From DATBAX01 sp963762965 (GTDB lineage Bacteria; Acidobacteriota; Terriglobia; Terriglobales; Acidobacteriaceae), in contig CAVXME010000004.1 of the NCBI GenBank assembly GCA_963762965.1, positions 1 to 64,000 on the forward strand: 64,000 bases of DNA, given 5' to 3'. The translations under genes and the position numbers were made by a program. How positions within the stretch are numbered: the stretch's first letter is position 1; each line of letters begins with the position of its first letter. Below the pieces are notes generated by a model that worked only from the letters and a program-made list of their open reading frames with translations, was not told the DNA's origin and did not search any database. Of this stretch, positions 24,814 through 33,560 are shown in pieces.

Positions 24814-26478
24814 ATGAGATATCGGAACAAGCTGTTTTCAGTTTTATTCGTGGCGGTCGTTTTCTGCGCGATGTTGCCCACCGGGAACGCCCAGGGCAGC
24901 AACCGACCTGCCGATCCGCTGGCGCCCACGCACGAGGTCAAGTCGGCGGAGGAAATCGACCGGGAATGGCAGGTGTCGGTTGCGAAGTATGACGCGAAGC
25001 GGGATTCACTCATCGCTGAAGCCGACCGCCAATCGCACGACGGCCTTTACCGCCCCGACTGGGAAACTCTCCGCAACTTTGTAAACCCGCAGTGGTTCAA
25101 AGACGCCAAGTTTGGAATCTTTATCACCTGGGGAGTGTATGCCGTCCCAGGCGCGGTCAACGAATGGTATCCCCACAACATGTACCGACCCGGCGACCCC
25201 GCGTATGAAGACTTCCAGAAGCGCTACGGCTCACTGGAAAATCTCGGCTACAAGGATTTCATCCCCAAATTCCGCGCCGAAAAATGGGACCCCGCCGACT
25301 GGGTGGACCTCTTCAAACGCGCCGGCGCGAAATACGTAATCCCGGTCGCGGAGCATCACGACGGATTTTCCATGTACGATTCCAGCCTCTCCGATTGGAC
25401 CGCCGTCAAAATGGGCCCGCATCGCGACATCGTCGGCGACCTCGCCCAAGCCACCCGCGCCGCAGGATTGCATTTCGGCCTGTCTTCCCACCGCGCCGAG
25501 CACAACTATTACTACGACGAGGGCCGTTCCATCCGCTCCGACGTGAACGATCCTAAGTACGCGTCGTTCTACGGCCCCGCCCACGCTTGGATGAACGACC
25601 CGCATTTCATCACTTACAACGAATGGTCCTGGGTGAGTGAAGCCTGGACGCGCGACTGGCTGGCCCGCGCCGTTGAACTCACCGAAAAATACAAGCCCGA
25701 AGTTTTTTATTTCGATGGCGGCATCGGCCACCCGGCCTTCCGCCGCAACGTCACCGAGTTCGCCGCTTTCTATTACAACTACGCCGCGCGCAATAACATT
25801 CCCGCGGTCATCAATTTCAAAGATTATTCCATGCCGGAAGGTTCCGGCGCCCGCGACTACGAGCGCGCCCTGCTCCCCAACATCATGGCTTGGCACTGGC
25901 AGACCGATACGCCAATCAGCAATCTGAGTTGGGGATACATGCAACACGACCAATTAAAGTCGGCCGACTTCCTGATTCATCAACTGGTGGACATCGTCAG
26001 CAAGAACGGCAATCTGCTTCTGAACATCGGTCCGAGGCCGGACGGCACCATCCCCGACGAGGTGCGCGCCACGCTGCTCGAAATCGGCGCCTGGCTCGAC
26101 GTGAACGGCGAAGCTATTTATGGAACCCATCCCTGGAAAGTCTTCGGGGAAGGACCCACGCAGATTCAAGCTGGCTTCGGACATGACGCGGATACAAAAC
26201 CCTACACCGCATCAGATTTCCGCTTCACCGCGAACGGGCCCTATGTGTACGCGATCAGCATGGCGTGCCCCGCGGACAGAGTCGCAGAAATACACGCACT
26301 GGGGACGGGTCCCCAGGGCATTGGCTATCAAACCATCAACGCAACTCTTCTCGGCTCGACCGACAAGGTTGAATGGATGCACGCCGACAGTGGGCTCTCC
26401 ATCAAACTGCCCGAGAGCTACGACTGCAAGCACGGCTTCGCGCTGCGGGTGCGGATTCCGGGCGTACCCATCAATTAA
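24814..26478 (+). CDS. Secreted alpha-L-fucosidase, GH29
   Basis: A 554-residue retaining glycosidase that releases alpha-linked L-fucose. It has a signal peptide (MRYRNKLFSVLFVAVVFCAM, cleavage near GNAQG). The GH29 core is clear: WFKDAKFGIFITWGVYAVPG, VIPVAEHHDGFSMYDSSLSD, and VFYFDGGIGHP, where the Asp is the nucleophile position. SKNGNLLLNIGPRPDG and WLDVNGEAIYGT mark the end of the catalytic barrel, followed by a small beta-sandwich. It is divergent from the beta-helix glycosidase gene and is followed after 40 bp by the GH3 gene, forming a polysaccharide-degradation cluster. Confidence 0.92.
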   Translation: MRYRNKLFSVLFVAVVFCAMLPTGNAQGSNRPADPLAPTHEVKSAEEIDREWQVSVAKYDAKRDSLIAEADRQSHDGLYRPDWETLRNFVNPQWFKDAKFGIFITWGVYAVPGAVNEWYPHNMYRPGDPAYEDFQKRYGSLENLGYKDFIPKFRAEKWDPADWVDLFKRAGAKYVIPVAEHHDGFSMYDSSLSDWTAVKMGPHRDIVGDLAQATRAAGLHFGLSSHRAEHNYYYDEGRSIRSDVNDPKYASFYGPAHAWMNDPHFITYNEWSWVSEAWTRDWLARAVELTEKYKPEVFYFDGGIGHPAFRRNVTEFAAFYYNYAARNNIPAVINFKDYSMPEGSGARDYERALLPNIMAWHWQTDTPISNLSWGYMQHDQLKSADFLIHQLVDIVSKNGNLLLNIGPRPDGTIPDEVRATLLEIGAWLDVNGEAIYGTHPWKVFGEGPTQIQAGFGHDADTKPYTASDFRFTANGPYVYAISMACPADRVAEIHALGTGPQGIGYQTINATLLGSTDKVEWMHADSGLSIKLPESYDCKHGFALRVRIPGVPIN

Positions 26479-26518
26479 AATGTCGCTCGATATTCTTCAA
26501 GGTTCCAAGAGGATTTCA

Positions 26519-28693
26519 ATGCGCCTCCAGCTTTTTATCGGAATTCTTTCCCTGGTACTTGCAAGCACGATTCGTCTGACGCAAGCCGCGGCCGGGAGCG
26601 AGCCCTTCCGTAATCCCGGCCTGCCCCTCGACCAGCGCGTTGACGATCTGGTCTCCCGCCTCACCCTCGACGAAAAAATCGCCATGCTCGGCCAGATGCA
26701 GCCCGCCATCCCGCGGCTGGGAATCAAGCCGTTCACCAATTTCACCGAAGGCCTGCACGGTCTGGGATGGGTTTGGGGCGGCAAGGTCACGGCAACAACC
26801 TTCCCGCAGTCGGTTGGACTCGGCGAAACCTGGGATCCGGAGGTTCTTCGCCAGGTCGGCTTTGTCGAAGGATACGAAGCCCGCGTCTATAACAAGAAGT
26901 TCGATGGCAAGCGCGTCGGCCTCGCCATCCGTACGCCAAACGTTGACCTGGCGCGCGATCCGCGCTGGGGACGGACCGAGGAGTCGTTCGGCGAAGACCC
27001 ATACTTCGTGGAAAAATGTCGGTCGGCCTCATCCATGGTTTGCAGGGCGACAATCCGAAGTATCTGCTTGCCGCCTCGACCATGAAACACTTCCTGGCCA
27101 ACAGCAACGAAGACGGCCGCACCAGTTCATCTTCCGACTTTGATGAACGCAATCTCCGCGAATACTATCTGGTTCCGTTCCAGATGGGCATTGAAGAGGG
27201 CAACGCGCAATCGTTCATGGCATCGTACAACGCGGTCAATAAAATCCCCGACGCCGTTTCGCCGTTCATCCGCGACATCGTTGAGAAAGAATGGAAGTTT
27301 GACGGCATGGTATGCACCGACGCCGGATCGCTTCCCAATCTCACTCACGAATTTCACTACTATCCCGACCCCACGGCCGCAGTGGCCGGATGCGTCAAAG
27401 CGGGCATCAGCGTTTTCCTCGATCGATACGAAGTGCCGTTGCGCGACGCTCTGGACAAAAAGCTGGTCACCGAAGCCGACATCGAACGCACCATCAAAGG
27501 CAATCTGCGCATGCGGATGCGCCTCGGTGAGTTCGATCCGCCCGGCATGTCGCCCTGGGAAAAAATCTCCGGCGACGAGGAACCTTGGTACAGCGACAAG
27601 AACAAAGCCCTGGCCAGAAAGGTGACGCAGGAATCGATTGTTCTGCTGAAGAATGCTCCGCTGGATAACGGCGCGGGCCTTTTGCCTCTGGATAAAAACA
27701 AACTGCGCTCCATCGCCGTCATCGGCCCCTACGGCGACAATGTTCTGATGGACTGGTACTCCGGAATGCTGCCCTACAGCGTCACCCCGCTCGAAGGCAT
27801 CCGGAACGCCGTGGGCCCAGGCGTGCGTGTACGCTACGCGCCGGACAACACTCACAACTTCGCCGCCAATCTGGCCGCTGAATCCGATGTGGCCATCGTC
27901 TTCGTCGGCAATCATCCTTACTGCAACGACCGCTTCGGAATCTGCCCGCTTCCCAGCGAGGGCAAAGAAGCGCGTGGACCGCAAAGCCATCGACCTCGAT
28001 CCGCCGCAGCTTGATTTAATTCGCCGCGTGAAGGCGGCCAATCCTAAAACCATTGTGGTGCTGATTTCCAGCTTTCCCTACGCCATCACCTGGGTGCAGG
28101 AAAATATTCCGGCCATCCTGCACATGGCGCACTCCAGCCAGGAAGAAGGCAACGCGCTGGCCGACGTTCTCTTCGGCGACTACAATCCCGCCGGCCGGTT
28201 GGTCGCCACCTGGGTCAAATCGCTCGACGATTTGCCTCCGATGATGGACTACGACATCCGCAAAGGCCGCACCTACATGTATTTCAAGGGTCAGCCGTTG
28301 TATCCCCTCGGATTCGGGCTGAGCTACACCACCTTCGAATATTCCAACCTGCGCACTTCATCTGACTCGATCAAAGCCGATGGCGAGGTGACAGTCAGCG
28401 TGGACGTGAAAAACATCGGCACTTGCGCCGGCGATGAGGTCGCGCAGCTGTATGTGAAGCATCTCGATTCCGCTGTCGAGCGCCCGGTCAAAGAGCTGCG
28501 GGGATTCCAGCGCATCCCGCTTCAGCCCGGAGAGACTCGCACCGTGAAGTTCCCGCTGGCGGCCACCGGGCTCACGTACTGGGACTCAGGCAAGCAAAGC
28601 TTTGTAGTAGAACCCGGCCAAGTCAAAATCATGGTGGGAGGTTCTTCCGCCGACGTGCGCTTGGAAAAAACAATTGAAGTGAAGGGAAAATGA
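26519..28693 (+). pseudogene. GH3 beta-glucosidase/xylosidase, reading frame broken twice
   Basis: Three consecutive frames together encode one GH3 enzyme. Frame one (26519 to ~27014) has a signal peptide (MRLQLFIGILSLVLAST) and the start of the barrel, ending RWGRTEESFGEDPYFVEK. Frame two (from 27016 to ~27970) has MKHFLANS, the nucleophile region FDGMVCTDAGSL and the second alpha/beta domain. Frame three (to 28693) has GRLVATWVKSLDDLP, the YPLGFGLSYTTFEYSNL block and the fibronectin-III-like C-terminal domain. The first break needs one extra A in the A-run 27012-27016. The second needs one base removed near 27970-27973 (GAAGCGCGTGG). The ATG at 26519 has AGAGGA 5 bp upstream. Either a decayed gene or sequence errors; every expected domain is present. 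Confidence 0.85.
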
Positions 28694-28770
28694 AATTTGC
28701 GTTTCAGCTTTCATTGCTCTCCGTTTGCACTCTTGAGCCAAAACTCGCGAGCGACTCATCGCGTTGTTGA
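28690..28770 (+). pseudogene. Possible 5' remnant of a secreted-protein gene
   Basis: An ATG overlapping the GH3 stop (ATGA at 28690-28693) opens a 26-codon frame, MKFAFQLSLLSVCTLEP..., which looks like the start of a signal peptide and then stops. The tight coupling and the hydrophobic start suggest the first codons of a lost fourth gene of the glycosidase cluster. The evidence is thin. Confidence 0.25.
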
Positions 28771-28995
28771 TTGGCCACGGAAGTGGCGTCCGGCGGCGAT
28801 TGCGTTCGATTCACAATTGACATCCGCGATGGGCTAGGGTATCGTTCCTTTCCAATCAGTCAGTCTGGTGCTACTGATTCGGCCCCGTTACATTCACTGG
28901 TTTCCCTTTGAGGTTTTGAATATCGGTTGGGAGCGATCTTTCAGAAGATCGTGAGGGGATAGTTGTGTGCATTAACTGGGACCAAGCGATGGCCT

Positions 28996-29075
28996 GGGGG
29001 CTGGCCCACCCTTGCACCGCAACGAATGAGGGCTGCCCCACCCTTGGTTTTTCAAGGGTGGGCACCGCGGACGTT
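28996..29075 (+). repeat. Dispersed repeat, copy A
   Basis: Starts GGGGGCTGGCCCACCCTT, continues with GAGGGCTGCCCCACCCTTGG and ends in the short hairpin CACCCTTGGTTTTTCAAGGGTG followed by GGCACCGCGGACGTTGAA. The same three blocks recur at 29864 and 30066, and in reverse at 29156. Confidence 0.8.
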
Positions 29076-29155
29076 GAATGCTAGTTTCAATCCTCGAATC
29101 CGATCGTTCCTTAGGACAACAAAACAAAATCTCCAGCGGGATACAGTTGTGGTCT

Positions 29156-29233
29156 CCCACCCTTCAAAAAACGAAGGGTGGGGCAGCCCTCATTTTTCCG
29201 CTATACTTCCCGCGAAAGGATGGGCCAGCCCCC
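29156..29233 (-). repeat. Dispersed repeat, inverted copy B
   Basis: Reverse-complement version of copy A: CCCACCCTTCAAAAAACGAAGGGTGGGGCAGCCCTCA and, 30 bp on, GGATGGGCCAGCCCCC. Together with copy A it frames a ~80-bp spacer, so A+B make a ~240-bp composite with inverted ends. Confidence 0.7.
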
Positions 29234-29316
29234 TCCACCACTCTGGTGGACCATACCCGAAAATCTGGCGATTCCATGACGCGGAGTGGGCATGTCAGCG
29301 AGCAGCGAGGCAAATC

Positions 29317-29724
29317 ATGAGCGTTCAAATGACAAACTCGACGATACAGCGATTCAATAGCGTTAGGTGGCACGATTCCAAGCTGCTGGGCCTGTGTTTC
29401 TACAGGGAGGGTTCAGAAGAGCTAGTAAAAATATCTTTGCAGTTGCTTGGGGAAGAAAGTGCCCTCACGCCTGTTGACCTAATTTTCAAAGAAAGCACAT
29501 ACGTCAAGCTGGAGGTGGACTTGGAGGGAAAGAGCCAATGCTCCGACGACATCTCGGATGCTGAATGCTCAGCCGAGTCTGAGTTCCTACGAACCCTGTC
29601 GGAACGGAATCCCTACGATAGTTTCAAAGGGTATTTGCACTTTCGCATTAGCCTGATTCCGCCGGGAGGTGCGATCAATATCCTTGCTAAGGATTTTTCG
29701 TTAGAACCGCCCATCTCAACATGA
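29317..29724 (+). CDS. Hypothetical protein (135 aa)
   Basis: A soluble 135-residue protein starting MSVQMTNSTIQRFNSVRWHD and continuing as alternating beta-strand-like segments (SKLLGLCFYREG, VDLIFKESTYVKLEVD, YLHFRISLIPPGG). The pattern suggests a small beta-sandwich or barrel. No ribosome-binding site stands out and no family is recognised. Codon bias is weaker and AT content higher than in the flanking genes, in keeping with an accessory region bounded by repeats. It could be horizontally acquired. Confidence 0.5.
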   Translation: MSVQMTNSTIQRFNSVRWHDSKLLGLCFYREGSEELVKISLQLLGEESALTPVDLIFKESTYVKLEVDLEGKSQCSDDISDAECSAESEFLRTLSERNPYDSFKGYLHFRISLIPPGGAINILAKDFSLEPPIST

Positions 29725-29863
29725 TCGAAGCTCTGACATCCAATCTGCGAGCAGAGTAGCTGCTGGTTGCGTTTCTGGGCGGTCTAGGGCCACGATCCGA
29801 GAGCGGGGTGACGTCAAGAGCAGGTACTCCGGTTGAGGGGGTGTTCTGGGAGTTTTTCTTTTA

Positions 29864-29948
29864 GGGGGCTGGCCCACCCTTTCCTCAAAATAAACTGAGG
29901 GCTGCCCCACCCTTGGCTTTTCAAGGGTGGGCACCACGGACGTTGCAA
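29864..29948 (+). repeat. Dispersed repeat, copy C
   Basis: Same blocks as copy A: GGGGGCTGGCCCACCCTT, then GAGGGCTGCCCCACCCTTGG and a hairpin ending AAGGGTGGGCACCACGGACG, with several substitutions between the blocks. Confidence 0.8.
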
Positions 29949-30065
29949 GCTGGTTTTCAATCCTCGGCTAAGAATGTGACCAAGTGCACGGCGGAATCGT
30001 TGAGCGTGGGTCCGGCTACGCTGCAGAATCAGCTCCCGAGCAGTTCCGGCTTTGGCTACGATGCT

Positions 30066-30143
30066 GGGGGCTGGCCCACCCTTACACCGCCACGACTGAG
30101 GGCTGCCCCACCCTTGGTTTTTCAAGGGTGGGCACCGCGGACG
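30066..30143 (+). repeat. Dispersed repeat, copy D
   Basis: Nearly identical to copy A over its whole length. It differs mainly in the short variable segment between the two CACCCTT words. Confidence 0.8.
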
Positions 30144-30220
30144 CAGAAAGCTCGTTCTCTGAAGCGATTGTGCAGCCCTGTGACGACACCGAACCGAAAC
30201 TCCAAGCGGGACGGGCTGGG

Positions 30221-30262
30221 AGCTCCCACCCTCTAAAAAACGAAGGGCTGGTGGGCCCGTTC
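30221..30262 (-). repeat. Dispersed repeat, degraded inverted copy E
   Basis: CTCCCACCCTCTAAAAAACGAAGGGCTGGTGGGCCCG resembles inverted copy B but is shorter and has mismatches in the arms. With copy D it repeats the forward/inverted arrangement seen at A+B. Confidence 0.5.
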
Positions 30263-30444
30263 AAGCCCGGTTTTGGCTTGAGTGGGGCAGTTCTCAGAAG
30301 CCGCAGACCCCACCCTTGGTGGTCTTGAACTCCAGGGCGGCAAGCTCACATTTCCCAAAGCGGGAATTTTCGCTAACTCCAACCACTCAAAACACTTCGG
30401 CTGTTTTGTACATACATTTCCATAAGCACAAAATGTGGTAATAA

Positions 30445-30473
30445 TTGACTTGGCTCACCCGCTAGAGTAGAAG
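30445..30473 (+). promoter_or_regulatory. Predicted sigma-70-type promoter
   Basis: -35 TTGACT at 30445-30450, a 17-bp spacer, and -10 TAGAAG at 30468-30473, in a locally AT-rich stretch (GGTAATAATTGACT). It would give a start near 30480 and drive the hypothetical gene that follows. Confidence 0.4.
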
Positions 30474-30600
30474 TGAAGGTGGGCCAAGCGATTTTCCAGC
30501 CTTTTTGAGAAAGCAATGGAAAATCACCTTGGCAGCACCGCTTGACACTGAGATTTACGTTGAAGTTGGCTCAGGCGAACCAATTGAGCGGGAGAACCTT

Positions 30601-31239
30601 GTGGAATTCCATCTTCTGTATAGCGGCCCATTACACAGCAGCGGAAGTTCCAATCCGCGTAAGGAAAAACACTCCATTCGTAAGGTTTTCCATTCCCAGT
30701 TGCAACATCTGTGGTCGATACATCCAAACCTTAAGGAAAGAGCCGAGGGAGTTGGAGGTGCTCTGGGATTTACTCCGGGATCGGGACTTGTTGCACAATT
30801 TACGCCGCCCGATGCTTTTCAAAAGGGCATTCAGGAAATGGGAAAGAACTGGGCGCGGAATGGGTTTACGTTTCTCCCGCTCGTAACCGAAAACCTTTGT
30901 CTGCGTTGCAGTTTGGATATTCTGTTCCTTCGGAGAGACGAAAGAAATTTTGTTTTGCAGGGCGGCGACATAGACGGTCGTATAAAAATCCTGTTCGATG
31001 CGTTGCGCGTTCCTAAGACACTGGAAGAGCTTCCGTCGAATGCGGTTCCTGAAACCAATGAGAATCCATTGTTTTGTCTGCTGGAAGATGACAGCTTGAT
31101 TTCAGAGGTTCACATAAGGACTGGGCCGCTGTTAATGCTTCCGGGAACAACTGTGCCCGATAAACACGAAGTCTATTTAGAAATTGCGGTCAGGCTAAAT
31201 ACGACTCGGAGAGTTGCGCATTCTTACGTTTATGAATAG
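30601..31239 (+). CDS. Conserved hypothetical protein (212 aa)
   Basis: A soluble protein that begins VEFHLLYSGPLHSSGSSNPR and later has LRCSLDILFLRRDE, GGDIDGRIKILFDALRVP and NPLFCLLEDDSLISEVHI. The conserved D-x-D-x-R and ...LLEDD... acidic clusters suggest a metal-binding or nuclease-like fold, reminiscent of RusA-type resolvases, but this is a guess. GTG at 30601 is chosen because GGGAG sits 6 bp upstream and because I recall relatives starting at this point. The frame is open to a TTG at 30505. I do not know its function. Confidence 0.6.
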   Translation: MEFHLLYSGPLHSSGSSNPRKEKHSIRKVFHSQLQHLWSIHPNLKERAEGVGGALGFTPGSGLVAQFTPPDAFQKGIQEMGKNWARNGFTFLPLVTENLCLRCSLDILFLRRDERNFVLQGGDIDGRIKILFDALRVPKTLEELPSNAVPETNENPLFCLLEDDSLISEVHIRTGPLLMLPGTTVPDKHEVYLEIAVRLNTTRRVAHSYVYE

Positions 31240-31276
31240 GGCACGGATTGCAAAATCCGTGAGATAATTCCCGCCG

Positions 31277-31510
31277 ATGAATCCCACCAAAGCAGCCGCG
31301 ATCCTGGCATTGATTGTGGCCTTAGCCGCACTCGGTTACATGGGCCACGAATATTACGAAAATTCAGTAATGCTTAGAGATGAGATTCTTGCACTCAGGG
31401 GCGAACAGGTGGGCGGCACGTTGCTTGAATATTGGGTGCCGGGTGGAATTGCTGTAGTCGGCTTGATTGCTTCACTGGCCTTGTTTGGAGCGGCGAAGCC
31501 AAAGACGTAG
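31277..31510 (+). CDS. Small two-helix membrane protein (77 aa)
   Basis: Residues 5-22 (KAAAILALIVALAALGYM) and 52-72 (VPGGIAVVGLIASLALFG) are hydrophobic helices joined by a charged loop with MLRDEILALRGEQ. No catalytic motif. It follows the preceding hypothetical gene by 37 bp on the same strand. Function unknown. Confidence 0.55.
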   Translation: MNPTKAAAILALIVALAALGYMGHEYYENSVMLRDEILALRGEQVGGTLLEYWVPGGIAVVGLIASLALFGAAKPKT

Positions 31511-31533
31511 ATGCTAATCTCGCTCATACACCC

Positions 31534-31818
31534 ATGACGAAAGAGCAACGGCACGATCTATGCAATCTGATACGCACGTACACTCGGCTAAGGATGGATC
31601 ATTTTCACCTTGTGGCCTTGGTGGTGAGGTTTCAAGATAACGGGGACAATTTCCCAGATGATGTAATCGGCCATCTGCGGGCACTTCGGGAACTGCCTCA
31701 ATGCCGCGCACAGACAGAAGATACCGAAAGACTGCTCGCTGGTGTTCTTCGCGCAATTGACGACGACGCGCTATTAAATCTGGTGTCAATAATTGTGAAG
31801 GATGATCGTCCAAATTAG
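31534..31818 (+). CDS. Hypothetical protein (94 aa)
   Basis: A helical, charged protein beginning MTKEQRHDLCNLIRTYTRLR. An open frame of similar length lies on the opposite strand, but its composition is less protein-like. No ribosome-binding site is obvious. It sits in a run of small same-strand genes (30601-32050) of unknown role, near a transposase gene. Confidence 0.4.
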   Translation: MTKEQRHDLCNLIRTYTRLRMDHFHLVALVVRFQDNGDNFPDDVIGHLRALRELPQCRAQTEDTERLLAGVLRAIDDDALLNLVSIIVKDDRPN

Positions 31819-31843
31819 ATAGTTCCATGTTGCCTCCGCGAGT

Positions 31844-32050
31844 ATGATTATGAATGTGAAAACGGAACCGAAAACAGAACAGCCTTCGGAGTTTCAGAAG
31901 TTTGATAATGTCATGCGGAAAATTCTTTCCGTCTCGCATGATGAACTGGTGAAGCGTGAGAAAGTTTGGAAGCGGAAAAGATTACGAGCAAAAGAAAAGC
32001 GGGCTAAGACTTCGCCCGCTTCCCGCGCCAAGAAACAAACAAAGAGCTAA
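31844..32050 (+). CDS. Small basic conserved protein (68 aa)
   Basis: The core SEFQKFDNVMRKILSVSHDEL followed by a Lys/Arg-rich segment and the tail KTSPASRAKK belongs to a small protein type that I have seen repeatedly in bacterial genomes, often several copies per genome and near mobile or accessory genes. The KTSPASRA tail is its most constant part. An antitoxin-like role is sometimes suspected; no toxin gene is evident next to it. A second ATG two codons on is an alternative start. Confidence 0.6.
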   Translation: MIMNVKTEPKTEQPSEFQKFDNVMRKILSVSHDELVKREKVWKRKRLRAKEKRAKTSPASRAKKQTKS

Positions 32051-32385
32051 AGCCCTAAGCCCTTTTTGTCAGCACTCAATTGGTCTACCTTTTCGCGGAG
32101 TGCTGCAAGTTCATCGCACTCACTCTCAATCTGCTTGATATCCAATTCCGGCATGGTCGCACTAGGGCCGCCCTCTCGTCGCAATGTCGGAGCAGTTTCA
32201 ACGTAGGTAACGAACGTCTTTAACTTTTCCGCAGCGTGCTGTAACTGGCCTTGCGCCCGTTTTAACTTCACTACCTGTGCACTAAAGTCCTGCTCTGCCT
32301 TGTGGTGCTCATACAGGATGTCTTTTTCAAGTCGGATTCTTTCAGTTTCAGTCATTGTCCTGCCACCCCCGAATACTCTACTCAT
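32047..32385 (-). CDS. Hypothetical coiled-coil protein (112 aa)
   Basis: A mostly helical protein. Residues 12-58 (TETERIRLEKDILYEHHKAE...) and 82-108 (DIKQIESECDELAALREKV) show heptad-like spacing and no hydrophobic segment. A start at 32355 (MTETERIRL), preceded by GGCAGG, may be the real one. It converges with the small basic protein and overlaps its last bases by 4 bp. Function unknown. Confidence 0.5.
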   Translation of the reverse strand: MSRVFGGGRTMTETERIRLEKDILYEHHKAEQDFSAQVVKLKRAQGQLQHAAEKLKTFVTYVETAPTLRREGGPSATMPELDIKQIESECDELAALREKVDQLSADKKGLGL

Positions 32386-32426
32386 TATCGCACTTTGGTT
32401 TCTTCCCGCGCTTCAAAGACCAAGAC

Positions 32427-33401
32427 TTAGTGAATCGTGCTCGTCCCCTTCACCTTGCCAGTTAGCTCGGCAAAAGTAAGACGCTTTCCGACTATCTGCG
32501 ATACGGCTAGATCAAAACGCCCCGCATCGTCCAAGTCTTTGCGATTGTTGTAACGGAACATCTGCTCATCCAGATAGCGGAATAGGTGGAATGGTTCCAC
32601 GCTGATATAGGTTCCATGTAGGCCGCGCTTCACTAAACTCCAAAAATTCTCGATGGTGTTTGTATGCACCCGGCCATGAACGTATTCAACCGCGTGATCT
32701 ACCACGGCATGCTCGTACTCTTGGTCGAGTCCGCTGTAAGCCTTGAGCGCATCCGTGTAGAGTGCCGCGCCCGCCTGAACCTGCTCCCGAATAAGCGGTT
32801 GCAAATTGACCTTGCGGCGTTTGTCCACAATCTGAGTCCGAACTTTCCCGCCGCGTTCCATGAATCCGACCACGACGGTCTTGTCATCATCAATGCGACC
32901 AGTGAGACGGGCCTTGCGAGCTTTGTGCATGTTCCGGCCTTTGCCGCCGATGAAAGTCTCGTCCACTTCCACTTCTGCGTCCGGGCCGCTTCCCAACTTC
33001 GACCCAAAGAACTCATCCTGCAATACCAGCCGAATCCTGTGCAGCATGAACCACGCCGACTTCTGACTCACTCTCAACGCTCTGGCAACTTCATAGCTGC
33101 TAATCCCATTCTTGCAGTTGGTCAGCATCCAAGTTGCGGTGAGCCACTTGTCCAAGGGGATAGGACTGTCCTCGTACACGGTGCCCACCTTGACCGAGAA
33201 CTCCCGCTTGGCATGGTGCTTAGAGCACTTCCATGTACGGCGCTTTGCACTGAAACTCACCTTCGGAGAGTCACAGGTTGGACAGGTAACGCCCTTGGGC
33301 CAGCGGCGAATAGCGACGTAGTCGATGCAATTATCAGGGTTAGAGAAATAGACAATCGCTTCCTGAAGGCTCTTGGGTTCGGGACTCATGTCGGCTTTCA
33401 T
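32427..33401 (-). CDS. IS1595-family transposase
   Basis: A 324-residue DDE transposase of the ISXO2/IS1595 group. An N-terminal zinc ribbon (Cys40, Cys43, Cys59, His62) precedes a helix-turn-helix segment. The catalytic core has Asp147 (VEVDETFIGGKG), Asp217 (LYTDALKAYSG) and Glu251 (HTNTIENFWSLVKRG); the asparagine-rich HTNxIEN motif is characteristic. The frame is intact, so the enzyme could be active. MSPEPKSLQ four codons in is an alternative start. I could not find terminal inverted repeats or a target-site duplication by eye, so the element's ends are not assigned. Confidence 0.9.
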   Translation of the reverse strand: MKADMSPEPKSLQEAIVYFSNPDNCIDYVAIRRWPKGVTCPTCDSPKVSFSAKRRTWKCSKHHAKREFSVKVGTVYEDSPIPLDKWLTATWMLTNCKNGISSYEVARALRVSQKSAWFMLHRIRLVLQDEFFGSKLGSGPDAEVEVDETFIGGKGRNMHKARKARLTGRIDDDKTVVVGFMERGGKVRTQIVDKRRKVNLQPLIREQVQAGAALYTDALKAYSGLDQEYEHAVVDHAVEYVHGRVHTNTIENFWSLVKRGLHGTYISVEPFHLFRYLDEQMFRYNNRKDLDDAGRFDLAVSQIVGKRLTFAELTGKVKGTSTIH

Positions 33402-33452
33402 GAGTCAAATAATACCGAAAAATCACGGGTGAGTCAAGTTAATTATTGCCCA

Positions 33453-33474
33453 AAATGTTCCACGTGGAACATTT
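33453..33474. promoter_or_regulatory. parS-like ParB-binding palindrome
   Basis: AAATGTTCCACGTGGAACATTT is a perfect 22-bp palindrome. Its 16-bp core TGTTCCACGTGGAACA (33456-33471) matches the broadly conserved bacterial chromosomal parS consensus TGTT-N-CACGTG-N-AACA. parS nucleates the ParB complex for origin segregation and SMC loading and is usually within a few percent of the genome from oriC. It lies in the 160-bp gap between the transposase gene and the kdsC-type gene. Confidence 0.8.
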
Positions 33475-33560
33475 CTCCATTTTGTAGGCCCAATGTTAAC
33501 CTTGATATCCATCCTTGGGTTTTGGCTTAGACTCTTTACTTACACTTTTTGGAGGCTTCT

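Larger units (their letters stand above)
28694..29316. other. Gene-free stretch with dispersed repeats
   Basis: About 620 bp without a supported gene. The first 300 bp show no motif I can name apart from the signal-peptide-like remnant at 28690. The remainder holds one forward and one inverted copy of a repeat described separately (28996-29075 and 29156-29233). Frames crossing it consist of translated repeat sequence. Confidence 0.6.
29725..30444. other. Gene-free stretch with repeat copies C-E
   Basis: About 720 bp with no supported gene. It contains three further repeat copies (29864, 30066 and a degraded one near 30221). The frames that cross it on both strands are proline/tryptophan-rich translations of the repeats. 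Nothing else is visible before the promoter-like sequence at 30445. Confidence 0.6.

Noticed and set aside
28996..30262. CRISPR array
   Set aside because: The repeats are about 80 bp, irregularly spaced, in both orientations, with a gene between them and no cas genes.
31514..31939. Minus-strand frame of 141 codons
   Set aside because: It covers two small plus-strand genes, one of a recognised type, and lacks a ribosome-binding site.
32386..33452. Complete IS1595 element with defined ends
   Set aside because: No terminal inverted repeat or target duplication could be found by eye around the transposase gene, so only the gene is reported.
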